Shown here: in pieces, positions 44,485 through 56,749 of the stretch
How the letters are laid out: each line of letters opens with the position of its first letter
Position numbering within the stretch: the first letter of the stretch is position 1
Source: Branchiostoma floridae
Taxonomy: Eukaryota; Chordata; Leptocardii; Amphioxiformes; Branchiostomatidae
Direction: 5' to 3'
DNA: 62,000 bases
NCBI RefSeq assembly: GCF_000003815.2
Contig: NC_049988.1
Span: 16,405,808 to 16,467,807 of the forward strand
Made by a program: the position numbers and the translations under genes
The notes under the pieces: generated by a model
Seen by the model: the letters and a program-made list of their open reading frames with translations, nothing else
What the model was told of the DNA's origin: nothing
The model's database searches: none

Positions 44485-46209
44485 AGAGAAATTATATCAT
44501 ATATACATGAACGCAAGCAATGTTAAAGGTTCTCACAAAACGAGACGTCGGCTTTAGTTTTCGTACGCCTACCTTTTACTACCAAGAGAAACGGTAATCT
44601 TTCTCAGCGAGCTTCGGAAGAGGTTATAGTTATTCTCATCTGAACCACGCACCAACGTTATCCCTTTTCGTGCGGTGCGAATGACTGAAAATCTTTTCTT
44701 TATTGTTTCTTTTGAGTAATTTGAATTTGAATTCAGAATGCAAACGGGTGTCCAACCCTTCGACATTGTGATTGTTTGCACCTTTTGTGATATAGAGGCT
44801 CCATTGCACACCAATCACATTGAATGGTACGTCGTCCATTGTGTAGAGTTGGCGAAACGCTCCTGAAATGGGAACATGACGCAGACCATTACCTCGCACA
44901 TCCTGTCTGAAGTTGAGCTTTCAGAGATAGATGATCTTCCCTTCCATCACCTTGAACACCCACGTCCTGATCGTGAAGAACACCTTTGTAAGGCTTATGT
45001 CCCGATTGCACCGGTACCCGCTGTATCCCAAACAATCTTTTCTTAACATTTTTTTTCAGGACACATGCGTGTCTATTCCAAGAAAGTTTTGGACCGTACG
45101 ATGATATATGATCGGACTTTCACACAAAAAATTTTGTTGAAATGATATTTTGATCGTCAATAAACTTATGCCTAAGTATGGGGGCGTATCTATTCTACAC
45201 GCCTGTCAACCAGTGAAGTACCGAAACCAAATGTAGAAACGATTGATGTTGAACAATTGTTTCCGCTGTGACAAGATGTACACTATTACAGCATTCAGCT
45301 AGGTAGCTCTTTCCATTTGACCACTGATGAAAGCTTAACGTGTCACAGTGGTACTTCAGTTAAGTCACCCCTGTGAGCAGTAAAGTCGCGCCTGCGCACA
45401 TGGTCTTTCCTTGCACTCTCTTACCATGAGTGACCGCCATCCTTAATCTCATAATGAAGGTCTCGGCTATGAGTTGAAAAGTTGCTGCTGTATTGATTAT
45501 CAATATACAATGCCAAAATGAGTTCCATCTTGCACCCGTCCAAGGAAACAAGACTCTGATAAGGTCTTATAGACCTTTATATCCTTGTGTTTTGATGGCC
45601 AATACCACACAAGCTATACAAACACAGGATATTCTACAACTACACAAAGACGTCCAATTCTCAGCAGTCTCCTTGCGTGCGTCCCTTTCAAGATTTAGAG
45701 TCTTGAAAGTCCTCGTTAGGCATTCATGCAGATCAAACTACTTCCGTGAGCTTTGATGCCCACCCTAGTGGACACTTGTGGCGGAGGTGCACTCAACTTA
45801 ACGGGGACCTTGATTGTTATGATTGAACTATATTTTGGCCCTTTGTGCTTTCATTCAAAACAACCGAGAAGGGGGCATGCGTATTGTACAAGTGTGTAGG
45901 TGTACCACTAAGAACCTCTAACGGCCTTTCAAGGTATTCCTGATTCTAAAAATACGCTGTCGGGGACCTTTTGATGTATTGTTTTTCCTTAGTTGAAAAC
46001 ACCCGGAAGATATGAAGGATGTTAGAGGTGCTTTTACTTTTTTATGGGCCATAAACATTAAAACCTCTGACGTCATTTAAATCATTCCTGTTGAAATGGG
46101 CGGTCTCCCGTGACTATTCTACGCAATTCATTTAACAAAATTAATGTCCTCGAAAGTCTGTCCCTTTGATATCCGTTTACCGTCTGAAACGACGAACTGC
46201 GTAAAGACA

Positions 46210-46421
46210 TACTGTAAATGCAGAAATGTTCGCGGTGGATTAATGTTTGCGGTTTTCGCGGTGATCACTTCACCGCGAAATTAAAACTACCGCGAACATT
46301 TTTCTATAACGGTATTAGACTGCAATCTATGGTGTTACCGCGAACTTAAATCCACCGCGAATAGTCCCTGTTCCCGCAACCGCGAAATTAGATCCCCGCG
46401 AACTTAAATGCATTTACAGTA
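46210..46421. mobile_element. CTGTAAATGCA MITE, complete
   Basis: Termini TACTGTAAATGCA and TGCATTTACAGTA are perfect inverts. The inside is packed with alternating TTCGCGGT and ACCGCGAA blocks that can pair with one another. The outer TA pairs fit a TA target duplication. Confidence 0.85.
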
Positions 46422-46959
46422 CCCTCTCCGTTGATATCTTTGGTAGTTAAGTACAGCGTTATGTGGGTATTATTTGGCATGTGTTACTGCGTCCTATTCT
46501 TGGCCATGTTGAATCACTGCTGCGTATGGGAAGTTCACACACTACAGTAACACTCTCAGTAGTTTGAGACTGGGTCTAAATTTTTCAAATTCGCACTAAG
46601 ATCCGTATACATAATTAAAAAGCAAAGCCAAATTGCTCGTTAGGTCTAGCACAGCTGCCTAAACACTACTACTACTAAACCCGTAAACATGTTTTTGGTC
46701 CCTTTGCTCTGACCGTTGCCCTTGAGTCGCCCGGTACGCTTCGTTAAACATAGAGGCCACTCCAGGTTCAAGGTTTTATGAGTTATTGTAAATCACTACC
46801 AGGAATTGTCCCTGCACAACATCCTTACTGACGCAGTGTAACGCCTTTTGGCTATTTTAACGAGATTGTGAAAAGCAAGGTCACAAGACCACTACAAGGC
46901 AATGAACTAAGAAGTTGGAAACTCCGTGAACAGTTTCATCGGGTTGGTACGTCACTGAA

Positions 46960-47035
46960 TAAAGAGACTCTTTTTACACAACCAGTGCTTTATTCTCACC
47001 GACGTTTCGGTGACCGTCTGTCACCTTCTTCAGGG
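46960..47035 (-). mobile_element. Penelope-like repeat end (tentative)
   Basis: On the minus strand, CTGAAGAAGGTGAC, AGACG, GTCACC, GAAACGTCGG and AATAAAGCAC follow one another. This resembles a dispersed animal repeat end that contains a hammerhead-like core. An extra A after CTGAAGA argues against an active ribozyme. Confidence 0.35.
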
Positions 47036-47279
47036 CAATTCTGACTAGTTCACATTGTACTGCCGAAGTTGGAAACTGTGCCCGGAGATCGCGGTGGACA
47101 TTTGTTTTGAAGGCTGATGATAAGTTGTAGACAGGAGGTAAACAAAAGTCGTCATAATTTTGCTGTCCGTGGAAAGAAACTTTTGCTTTATCTTTGCTCG
47201 TTGCATGTAGAAAATCCTGAATATGTAGGAAGTTACATTTGGCTTCGCTAGATGTTTGATTTGACTTGATGTCTGATGA

Positions 47280-47955
47280 CGAATTTTTATGGTTTCTTTA
47301 TCAAATCCACCATTGCACATAAACCTCATCCCGCAAATGTCTTTGGAATACCTCTGCTCGTTGGATAATGGCAATCCTGAACACTTAAGTAGGCGTAACA
47401 GTCTAATTTGGTTCAATGCCAATCCGTTGATGACATATTGATGCCCAATAACTTCCCCGACGCTTCCAAATTACACATGAACGGCCCAAGGACACCTAAC
47501 TGTTCCCGTGTAAGGGTCTACCTAAACGCCTCAAACGAACCCAAACAACTCCAAACGACTCTAATATGCACTGTACACGGGGCAACGATACATTGATTAT
47601 GCATTTATGCAGCAAACCACAACTATTTACCAGTTATTTGGAGTTAGTCAGCTGGTTCTTGAATGTGTAATAAGTCCCATGTAGCTCAGGGTTAGATGTT
47701 CGATGACAAATTCATTCGTTATGGTTTCTTCGTCAAATCCACCATTACACATAAACGGTTCCTCTGCACCATCCCAAGTTATCCCATAATGTCTTTGGAA
47801 TACCTCTGGTCGTAGGGTAATGGTGATCCTGAACACTTTTAAGTAGGCGTGAAAATCAAATTTGCTTCAAGGCCAATGACATATTGATGCCCAATGATTC
47901 CCCCAACACCTCCAAATTGCATGAATGGGTTTAAGGACACCATTCTAACTGTTAA
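47280..47955. repeat. Diverged duplication, two copies ~430 bp apart
   Basis: Copies at about 47280-47520 and 47710-47955 share ATCAAATCCACCATTGCACA-like, AATGTCTTTGGAATACCTCT, CCTGAACACTT, TAAGTAGGCGT and GACATATTGATGCCCAAT. The minus-strand piece FMCNGGFD-ETI is open in both, but flanking indels break the frame. Confidence 0.6.
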
Positions 47956-48039
47956 AATGTTTATTGTTTATTGTTTCAAATGTAATGATGTAGAACTTCA
48001 GTCCAACTGGTTTCATGTATGTACTCTGTATGTAACCAC

Positions 48040-48500
48040 ACACGTTACAGGCTTCGTGGTTACCTGAGCTATTATTCCTTAGCATACCATAAATGGCACA
48101 TAAACACCATTGCCAAGCCAAAAGTACCATCCTCACTCATCCCTTGTAGGGATCAAAGACTTCATCTCTGCTGGTATCACGTAGGCACCCTTGTAGGTAT
48201 CAGTGAGTAACCATAGGCGATAGATGTTTTATTGTTATTATACCCCAGCAAAACCGATATTGCAAATCATCAACAGGAAGCACCATCCTCAAGGATTTGA
48301 ATGACCATAGAAACAATATAATCCATACTATTAGTCTTAATTATTGTATACTTTATTGTTCTCCAGCATAACTGAAATGGCACAATAGCACCATTGCGAA
48401 CCGGAAGCGATATCCTCACTTATCCGTTGTAATGACTTTGAAAGCTTAAGTCCAGCTCGTTCCATGTATGTAATTCTGTATACATCAGTAACCATAAGCC
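48040..48500. repeat. Degenerate duplicated units
   Basis: Blocks with AGCATA-C-AAATGGCAC, ACACCATTGC, GCCAA and TCCTCACT-ATCC-TTGTA recur near 48080-48150 and 48365-48435, with a further weak copy near 48250. Confidence 0.4.
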
Positions 48501-49339
48501 TAAGGAGCAGTAAGTTACGGAAGTTATTTTTATCTGCTCACCCGATATTGCCTACTTCTAAACACCATTGGCATGAACACTACATAAGGCCTGGTCTTTA
48601 AGCACACGTTAAGTACTCGAAATGCATATTACTTTCCGGAAGAACGCTTCTTTACGAATGATTGAATTCATACTGGAAGACTGGCTTTCGTGCAGAATGG
48701 AAGAAGCTTTAGCTTAAGCTTAAGCTTTGGTGTCTATCATTAATTGATTTGATTGATTTTTATTTTGCACTTGATAACATGATGACATACATCAAAATAA
48801 AGAAAACAGCAGAACGTGCAAGGAAGGGGGGGGGGAGAAAAAAGCCGTGTGACTTATACAAACTCTTCCCCCGTCATTAGGTTGCCCTGCACATACTGGT
48901 AACCACACAAGTCACGGACTGCCTTCTTACGTATGCTCCCATTTCCTCAGCATACCCACTGTTCTCTTGGGATGGGATACAACTTCAGCTCCTTTAACTG
49001 TCGGCAGGCTATCGAATTAAGACGCCTTTGTATTCACGTTAGCGCGCTTCTTTCAAGGTCAAAGACGGAACGTTTCTTGACTTATTAATAGCTGATTAAA
49101 ATTACACGAACCGTTAACTGCCATAGATAAACACATTTTAGATATTTTCCACTGCGAGGTATAAGCTGCCATTAAAAACAGCAATATCTATTCATAGCCA
49201 TAACGAAACCAGACAGGCTCTTCTGAACAGTCGATCATAATCAAGCGAAATGTTTGTGTTCAACCATACTGATACGTTCGACGCCAGGTTGCGTAAACAG
49301 TGCCATTCCTTTGTAGATAGGCTGTTTTTGTTTATCCAA

Positions 49340-49660
49340 TACCATTGTGCAGTCTGTGCTTAGGCCTGACTCATTCTACCGCAATTCGTTCTTCAGCTTT
49401 CAGTAGCGGCGCCTCGCCTCCGTACATAGCTACTTGTATAATACTTCTAGGGTATTTTAAAATACTGTATTGTAGATATTCTATGTTTTTCATGTTTTTC
49501 TTTGTTTCATATGGGCCGGTGAGTGCCTGGAATAAATAAATAAATAATAATAATAGTCTTTATTATCTATCTATAATAGGCTTAATGCATACAAAGTAAA
49601 GCAGTAGTGGTATACATAATCATACTTAACAAAGAAGAAAGATGATAATCATAGACAAAT
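49340..49660. mobile_element. Two LINE 3' tails meeting tail to tail
   Basis: A plus-strand tail ends GGCCGGTGAGTGCCTGGAAT followed by AAATAAATAAAT at about 49549. From 49550 an opposite-strand tail begins (AATAGTCTTTATTATC). It includes GTAGTGGTATACATAATCAT, which reappears inverted at 51240-51290. Confidence 0.5.
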
Positions 49661-50919
49661 CACAAGGGAATAATAATAAAAAATCATAGTTTTCATCATT
49701 TAGAGGAAGCGAGATGAACCCCATCAAAATACAAAATATTTATCTATTGGAATTACATTATCAATTAGCCTTGACCTGAAATCCAGGAAGCATAGTAGTT
49801 GTAATGTAGATCTGATTATAAAACATGTAAGCACATCGAGCTGATAATTTGGCCTTCGGCGAACAGTTGTAACTTCGCTCAAAGGTTTTCTTAGAGGCCA
49901 CAATGCCCTTGAAGATGTGAATTGGTGATTAGATTAGGCAAATCTTTTCATTGTAAACCGTCCCTTTCCGTGTTTCAGGCACCAGTGCGCACATAGACAT
50001 GCAGTGTGTGTGGTACTATCTCCTCTTCAAGGCCACAGGTGAACTTCCATTGATGTATTGATGATTGGGTGGAATTAAACTCATCAAGCATACACAAAGA
50101 CGCATCAACTCTGCACCTCTTCATTACGCATGAAGTAGAAATCCAGTCTTACGTCGTGATATTGGGTCAGATAGTGATATAAGGTCAGATAGCGATGTTC
50201 TATCTGCTACGGGGTGGAAACGAAACGAATTGACACTCCTAGACCTCGGCGAGATGTGGGGCATATCAATTACCACCAGACGGATCAATTGCCTCGTCTG
50301 TAGGTCGTGGAAAAACTGCCTTTCACGAACGTCGTTCAACCTAGAGGTCAGTATGCTCTATTTAATTATGTCAACTCTGTGCACGTGAATGAAGAAGCTG
50401 TATCAAATTAAGTTCTAATCAAACACTAGAAAGGTGACCGAGTGCTACTTTATCGTCAGACGTGCGTGAATATCGTTGCAAAAATCCTTCTGGTTTCCTG
50501 AAGTGTGCAAGGCTTTCCTTAAAAGCGTTGTTACAGCTATAAGGACTTCTACTCTCATCGTCGTCTTGTCGCGCTGATTGCACGGATGGTCCTGATGATA
50601 TCCACTTTACCCTACAGGTAGAGACACGCTTTATCAGATTTGAACAATAGTTATGTCTGGTAGAAGCCACCCGTAGAGCTCTAGTAAGGCGATTCTATGG
50701 TTCACAGCCAAGTCCCGTGTTGACGAGCCTTCCTGTGCCTTTTCTTTTGCTCGGCTACAAGTACTGCATATTTATCGCATTATTTTAGTTTAAATAAATC
50801 TATACAGTCGAAAACCGCACCAACTACTTTTACACGTGGTAATGGTTGTCACAATGATATCGCATTATTTTACCAGCACATTTAGACGAGGAATATTCTC
50901 TTACTAGTGACTTAATGTG

Positions 50920-51190
50920 ATCGACGGGTGCTATCACCTTATTTTTACAAGAAGACACAATCGTTTTCCACTTACTAGTGAATCAAAGTTGTGTCTATTA
51001 GTGAAGAAATGTGATCCATCTATCACATTAATTCACGTAATATGAAAAAGATTGTCTATTAGTATAAAATGTGATAGCATCCCTCTATCGCGTGAATTCA
51101 TTAGTAAGAGGAAAAAGATGATGTCTTCTAGTCAGAAAATGTGATAGCACCGCTCTATCACATTAATCCATAGCTTAAGTAGAAATAGAT
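50920..51190. repeat. Short array, ~75-bp unit, with stem-loops
   Basis: About four units share GTCTATTAGT(GA), AAAATGTGATAGCA, CTCTATCACATTAAT and AGTAAGAGGAAAAAGAT. Two of them contain GTGATAG-7 nt-CTATCAC or a close variant (51069-51092, 51139-51163). Confidence 0.75.
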
Positions 51191-51234
51191 TTAGATCAGA
51201 CGTTATTTCCCTTTTGATTTATCTATGAATATCA

Positions 51235-51330
51235 TTTTTCTTCTTTGTTAAGTATGATTATGTATACCACTACTGCTTTACGTTGTTTGCAATTAGCCCT
51301 CGGTCATGAACTTGCAATAAATATTATTCT
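51235..51330 (+). mobile_element. LINE-like 3' tail
   Basis: TTCTTCTTTGTTAAGTATGA and TTATGTATACCACTACTGC are the reverse complement of 49604-49650. The segment ends in CTTGCAATAAATATTATT. It is read as the same element family in the other orientation. Confidence 0.5.
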
Positions 51331-52890
51331 ATATCAGAATATAGACAATTATTGAAATAACAGTTCGAAAACAAGTCATAACAACGTTTCCAATGATCAC
51401 GTTATGAGCTAAATAAATGTGATGAATAATCAAGTTGGCTGCTGCTGCTCTTTCCGTTTCAACTCTTGAGACAAAGCAGCACAGGGAAAGAGATAACAAA
51501 AAATATGGTTCCAATCTTTTAGTGGCCGGTTGTAGAGATTGTATCTCTTTACTTTTACTGGCAGTTGGTTGATTGAGACGTCGTGTACCCTTCTCGTTGC
51601 AACGTCGCCATTACGTTTTCTCTACAAGTCAGCGCCTGCTATACTTTATTCACCCTCTATCCTATTAATAGTGATAGAGGGGCGTTATCACATTTTTCAT
51701 TAATAGACACAAATCGGATTCACCACTAAGAGGAAATCGTATCTACTAGTGAGAAAAGTTGATAGCGCCCCTCTATCACATCAATTCACTAGTATACAGA
51801 CAATTCTTAAAATAGGAATTCGAAAACAAGTCATAACAGCTTTTTCAACGATCACGTTTTTTGAGCTAAATAAATGTGATGAATAATCAAGCTGGCTGCA
51901 ACTGCTCTCTCCGTTTCAACTCTTGAGACAAAGCAGCACGGGGAAAGAGATAACAAAAAATATGGTTCCAATCTTTTAGAGGCCGTTTGTAGAGAGATTG
52001 TATCTCTTTGCTTTTACAGGCAGTTGGTTGATTGAGGCCTCGCGCCATTACGTTTTCTCTACAAGTTAGCGCCTGCTATGCTTTATTCGCCCTCTATCCT
52101 ATTAAAAATGATACAGGGGCGCTATCACATTTTTCATTAAGACACAAATTTGATTCACCAGTAAGCGGAAAAAAATTGTATCTACTTGTGAGAAAATTCG
52201 ATAGCACCCCTCTATCACATTAATTAACTAGTATATAGACGTATAGACAACTATTGAAATAACAGTTCGAAAACAATTCATAACAATTTTTCCAACTATC
52301 ACGTTATGAGCTAAATAAATGTGATTAATAGTCAAGATGGCTGCAGCTGCTCCCTCAGTTTCAACTCTTAAGACAAAGCAGCACAGGGAAAGAGATAACA
52401 AAAAATATGGTTCCAATCTTTTAGTGGCCGGTTGTAGAGATTGTATCTCTTTGCTTTTACTGGTAGTTGGTTGATTGAGACGTCGTGTACCCTTCTCGTT
52501 GCAACGTCGCCATTACGTTTTCTCTACAAGTCAGCGCAGGTGCCTCTATCCTATTAAAAGTGATAGAGGGGCGCTATCACATTTTCATCAATAGACACAA
52601 ATTTGATTCAACAGTAAGAGGGAAAAGATCACGTTTTGAACTAAATAAATATGATGAATAATCAAGTCTCGGCCGCAGCTGCTCTCAGTTTCAACTTTTG
52701 AGACAAACCAATCATGTTAACAGTGAAAGTAGAGCTAGCATAAAATATGGTCGCAATCTTTCAGTGGCCGTTTGTAGAGCTTTTACTGGCATGTGTTGAT
52801 TGAGACCTCGTGTACCCTTCTCGTCGCAACGTCGGCATTACGTTTTCTCTACAAGTCACCGCCTGCTTTACTTTATTCGCCCTCTATCCC
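51330..52890. repeat. Tandem array, ~450-bp unit, three and a half copies
   Basis: AGTTCGAAAACAA (or AATTCGAAAACAA) starts units at 51362, 51817 and 52264, with a shortened unit from about 52630. Common blocks are ACGTTATGAGCTAAATAAAT, AGACAAAGCAGCAC, GGGAAAGAGATAACAAAAAA, GCCATTACGTTTTCTCTACA and GTGATAGAGGGGCG. Confidence 0.85.
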
Positions 52891-53289
52891 TGAAAACCAG
52901 CCCATGTCTGCCCTATCTAGTCAGTTCCCCATTAATCAGGGGGAAGTTCACACGGAAAGCGTGCCGTTGGGCCTCGCATGGTCGTGAGTTTGTTCCGAAG
53001 AATGATGACATCCTCTTCGTGAATATTGCTCCTATCGATTCTTTACCGTCAAGTTGGGCAGTTTGAAATGTCAAGTTTCTCTGTATGCACTCACATGGGT
53101 GTCTGGCAAAGTTTACTAGCAACGAACATAAATCTTTGCCAATCCTTTCTGACAGTATATGCTTCCAACATTACATGCAGAGGCAATGGTGACGAATACC
53201 TCCTGACAGTCTAAAAAATCGCAAAATTTATTTAGGGTGAGATGAAATGGTATAGTAAAATTGTGGTCCGTCGTTCAAAATATGAAAAG

Positions 53290-53345
53290 TGGCAAAATCT
53301 TTCTCTGTCTCTCTTTCTCTCTCTCTTGAAAGAGAGGCATGAAAG
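53290..53345 (+). repeat. CT-rich microsatellite
   Basis: TCTCTGTCTCTCTTTCTCTC is followed by TCTTGAAAGAGAGG, giving a small hairpin at the end. Confidence 0.7.
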
Positions 53346-54189
53346 AGGGATATGCATTTGGATTTTAGTTGAATGTTGTGCAGTGTTGAACTTCTCTCAT
53401 CTTGTTTGAACTTTATTTGTAGACCGTTGGTAGTTTATTATCTCCTGCGACTTCTTCAAAGATCTTTGAAAAGATACAAAGAGCTACATAAAGAACGTGT
53501 ATCTTCTGGATATTGCCGTTTCTGTGCCTGTATGAAAACTACGCAGTGTAGAGATGTACCGGCATAAGGAGGGGATGATAAGATAACATTGGTCACGTCG
53601 TACGTGTATGACCCGGTCGACCAGCAAAGTTATGTGCCTGTTAATGAGCTCCCAGCAGAATAAGGTCATTCTGGGCTGTCGTACCATCTATTTTTACCGG
53701 AGGCTGCGACCAAAGTTTTCAGAGATCGCTCAAAGAATGTATAGATGAAAACGATTGCTTGTCGTCGAATTTGTATGTCTTGTTGTTTTTAAAAGGTATT
53801 TTTACACCTTGTATCATATTATAGTCATGAATGAAAGGGTCACTCAAATATAATATAATCGCCTTAAGCCCCCGTCACAAATCAAGAACTGAGCTCGGCC
53901 GACGTGTTGGCGAGCTCCAAATGGGGTCATATCAAGTACGACCGACGTCATGGCGATTACTAAGACTTAGATTTTTAACTTCCGTGTACGTGATGTCAGC
54001 TGTGCACCAAGAAGACAGGGAAGACAATTACCATATAATAATAAACTTTTCAGAGTGAAACACTGAGTCTCGTCCAATTTGTGACGGGACAGACTTTTCA
54101 GAGAAAATACGACCGACACTTGGACGATTTTGGAATAAGGCGATCTTCAGCCGGATATACAAATTCGGCGGGCGTTCGCCTGAACTTTA

Positions 54190-54420
54190 ATTCCGGCTTA
54201 CTTCAGGCTAAGGTCCCATCTCCGGGAAGTTTGCGGAAACGAAAAATGAAACTGTTTACCATGGTACCAAGCAATATACACAATTTATGCATGCTCGTGA
54301 CTATTGATTTTAATTTCTGTGTGTTTTGTTGCCTTTCGTATCATATTTTGTTTCGTTTCCGAAAGCTACCCGGCCGGACCCCGGGTTGGGAATTGGGACC
54401 TAGGCCTTAAATGAGTCCCA
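54190..54420. mobile_element. CTAAGGTC-ended MITE
   Basis: GGCTAAGGTCCCATCTCCGG with TTTGCGGAAACGAAAAA at the left is mirrored by TTTCGTTTCCGAAAGCTACC and GGACCTAGGCC at the right. The copies at 60331-60735 belong to the same family. Confidence 0.65.
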
Positions 54421-55949
54421 TACACGTATGTGCATGGTGACTTTCACGGGTAATTGGCTACACAGATGACATCTGAATGGCACCAGATGGGACAGGACGA
54501 AGAGGTTGCCTTCCTACTTTATTGGTTCTGCTGACATGCAGTCAAGACTGCCAAACTTGTCAGAGGGTTTTACTCAGGGGCTGTCACTGAGTGATGATTT
54601 CCTAGCCACGGTACAGGGAGTGGCCACACTGTAATAAAAACTTCTTCGCGTTCGAGGTGAGGATATCATAAAAAAGTATTGGATTGGTGGATGCAAGGTC
54701 TCCAGGAAGTATTGAAAGTCTTATCACAAGTCTTAGTTAAAAGTGGGATTGCCAAGACGTAGATCGTTTTAAAAGAGTTAAGCAATACGTGCGCTGCAAG
54801 TTTACGTATCCGACAAAGTTAGAAATTCGTACGCCACATGTTTAGGAATATATGTCCCCCAATTGGACAGAGAACTTTAAGATTCAGACAGCACGTCTTG
54901 TAGAGACAAAATTATTACCCCGCACGCTATAAAGTATGCCGGAAGTCTGAAAGGAAGGGAAGTTGAATGATTATTTATTACGGGCAGTTACACGGTGTTA
55001 GCGCATCCAGAAGCGGCACCAACGAGTTATGTTCTATTCTATCTCTTCAAGCCTTTATACGTGCTCAATATGGCAGCTGGAATGAATATTTAGAGCATAT
55101 GTTTAAGGGTCTGATGCACATCGCAGGGGATGACCTGGTGAATTGATAACCCTTTCGCCAGAAAAAGACTGCAGTAATAAATTAGTAAGTTCAGGCTGCC
55201 AAAACTGGGAGATTGCAGTACGAGTTGGCTTTTAAGAACGTCGCCTTCGGGAAATAACTGACTGGTGAAGAGAAGAGACAAACCAACGCATCTGATGAAA
55301 AAATAATAATTTATAGAAGAATTGAGTCCCATGTTGTATTTGCACAAACTCTCTCTTGATTACTCTTCGGGCGTTTTTGACAAGCATTTGCTTGCAATTC
55401 ACATCTTATCTTAAAGAAATATTGCCAGATATGACTTCGGCAACTTAGCAAATAGGGTCATGTCCCGAGCGAAATGAATTTCCTTTGCAATCCCTGAAAT
55501 GTAATACTGCATGCAGTGCGCAGACAGACAGCCAGGTAGCTAATTTTAGGTGTTTAATCCCTTGGTAGTTCTTCTGTTGCATTCTGTTCACACAGGCAGG
55601 TAGCGATGGCTGCTCTGTTGGAACTGGTCCATTAAAGGGCTTTTAAAAGAAAGTCTGTCTTCTGTCAATGATACCAAGGAGGTTTTATCAAGATGATACA
55701 TAAGCTACTGCCTTCTGTGTGCGAAAAAACGTGACTGACATACAAATTATCCTAATTACTAAGATCGTCTAATTACTCTCTGAAACAATTTGCTGCTGCG
55801 ACGAGTTAGAGTTTACATTAAATTTTGCTGATATATATTGCTGATTTGTGTAGGGAGATGTATAGCACAAAAGAAGACCACCTTTTTGTGTAACAAGCTA
55901 GCTCCGGAAAGATACCAATGGACAATGCTTGAGGAATGACTGCTTACAA
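54421..55949. other. Unannotated sequence
   Basis: No gene or repeat with clear borders was recognised here; open frames are short and lack recognisable domains. Confidence 0.4.
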
Positions 55950-56217
55950 GCTAAAGGTGGTATCTCACTGCACTTGGGGAAACGGTGCAGCACTGCAGAG
56001 TTCGAAAGATTACTCAACGAAGTTCAGAGATGGAGAACGAATTTCCTTACGTTTTGTGTATTTTGTTGTCTTCTTTGTCTTCTAAGTCATCTTTTACGCG
56101 TATTACGCATTATCTTAAGTATAAAAAAATCGGCGAACATAACACAACAGTGCCGCAGTGAACGAACCCCGCAGTGTCGCCCCGGTGCCCCAAGTGCAGA
56201 GAGATACAATCTTAAGG
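55950..56217. mobile_element. MITE, GGTATCTCACTGCACTTGG subfamily
   Basis: Left AGGTGGTATCTCACTGCACT; right AAGTGCAGAGAGATACAATC. TAA lies on both sides, consistent with a PIF/Harbinger-type 3-bp duplication. The core (GTTCGAAAGATTACTCAACG, TATTACGCATTATCTTAAG) is as in 18950-19198. Confidence 0.75.
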
Positions 56218-56749
56218 AATGCAAATAACGTATACACGTGGTGGGTTCTTGTGCTGACATTAGTTTTGGTTCTCTCTAAAGCTTTGAGCCAAGCTTTGGC
56301 GTTTGTAATTGTTACTGGCATTCTGATTTTTGGAGTTGAAAACTAGGTCTGTGTCTCGTCTAGCTAAACCGTAAGTGCATGCATCAACGTAACTTTCTTA
56401 ATCTGTTTTTGGGCTTTAATGTGAGTTTATATAAACAGAGAAGCAAGTTTTTATATTTTAATGATGATGTTGATGAGGTTGAAAGATTAACCATAAGTTT
56501 GTAGAAATGGAGACAACAAGCCATCGATCAAAGTTATCTTCTCTGCCTGTTTGTACGAGTTTTGGCTTTATCGTAGATTTATAGGATAGAAACGAAACAA
56601 AAACATACTTATAAGATCAAAATTAAATGTTAGCAAACTGAGAGAACAACAAGATGTCAATGTTAATTGTTTTGTTCTAAAAGTTGCCATGAATTCATTC
56701 AACTAGAAATAAAAGGCAACCACGGAACAAACCATAAATCATCATTACC

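Noticed and set aside
47045-47422. A 125-codon minus-strand gene
   Set aside because: The frame overlaps the duplicated unit at 47280-47955. The other copy is frame-broken, and no domain is recognisable.
50920-52600. CRISPR array
   Set aside because: The repeats are hairpin-bearing, but spacing is irregular, the intervening sequence is itself repeated, and the genome is eukaryotic.
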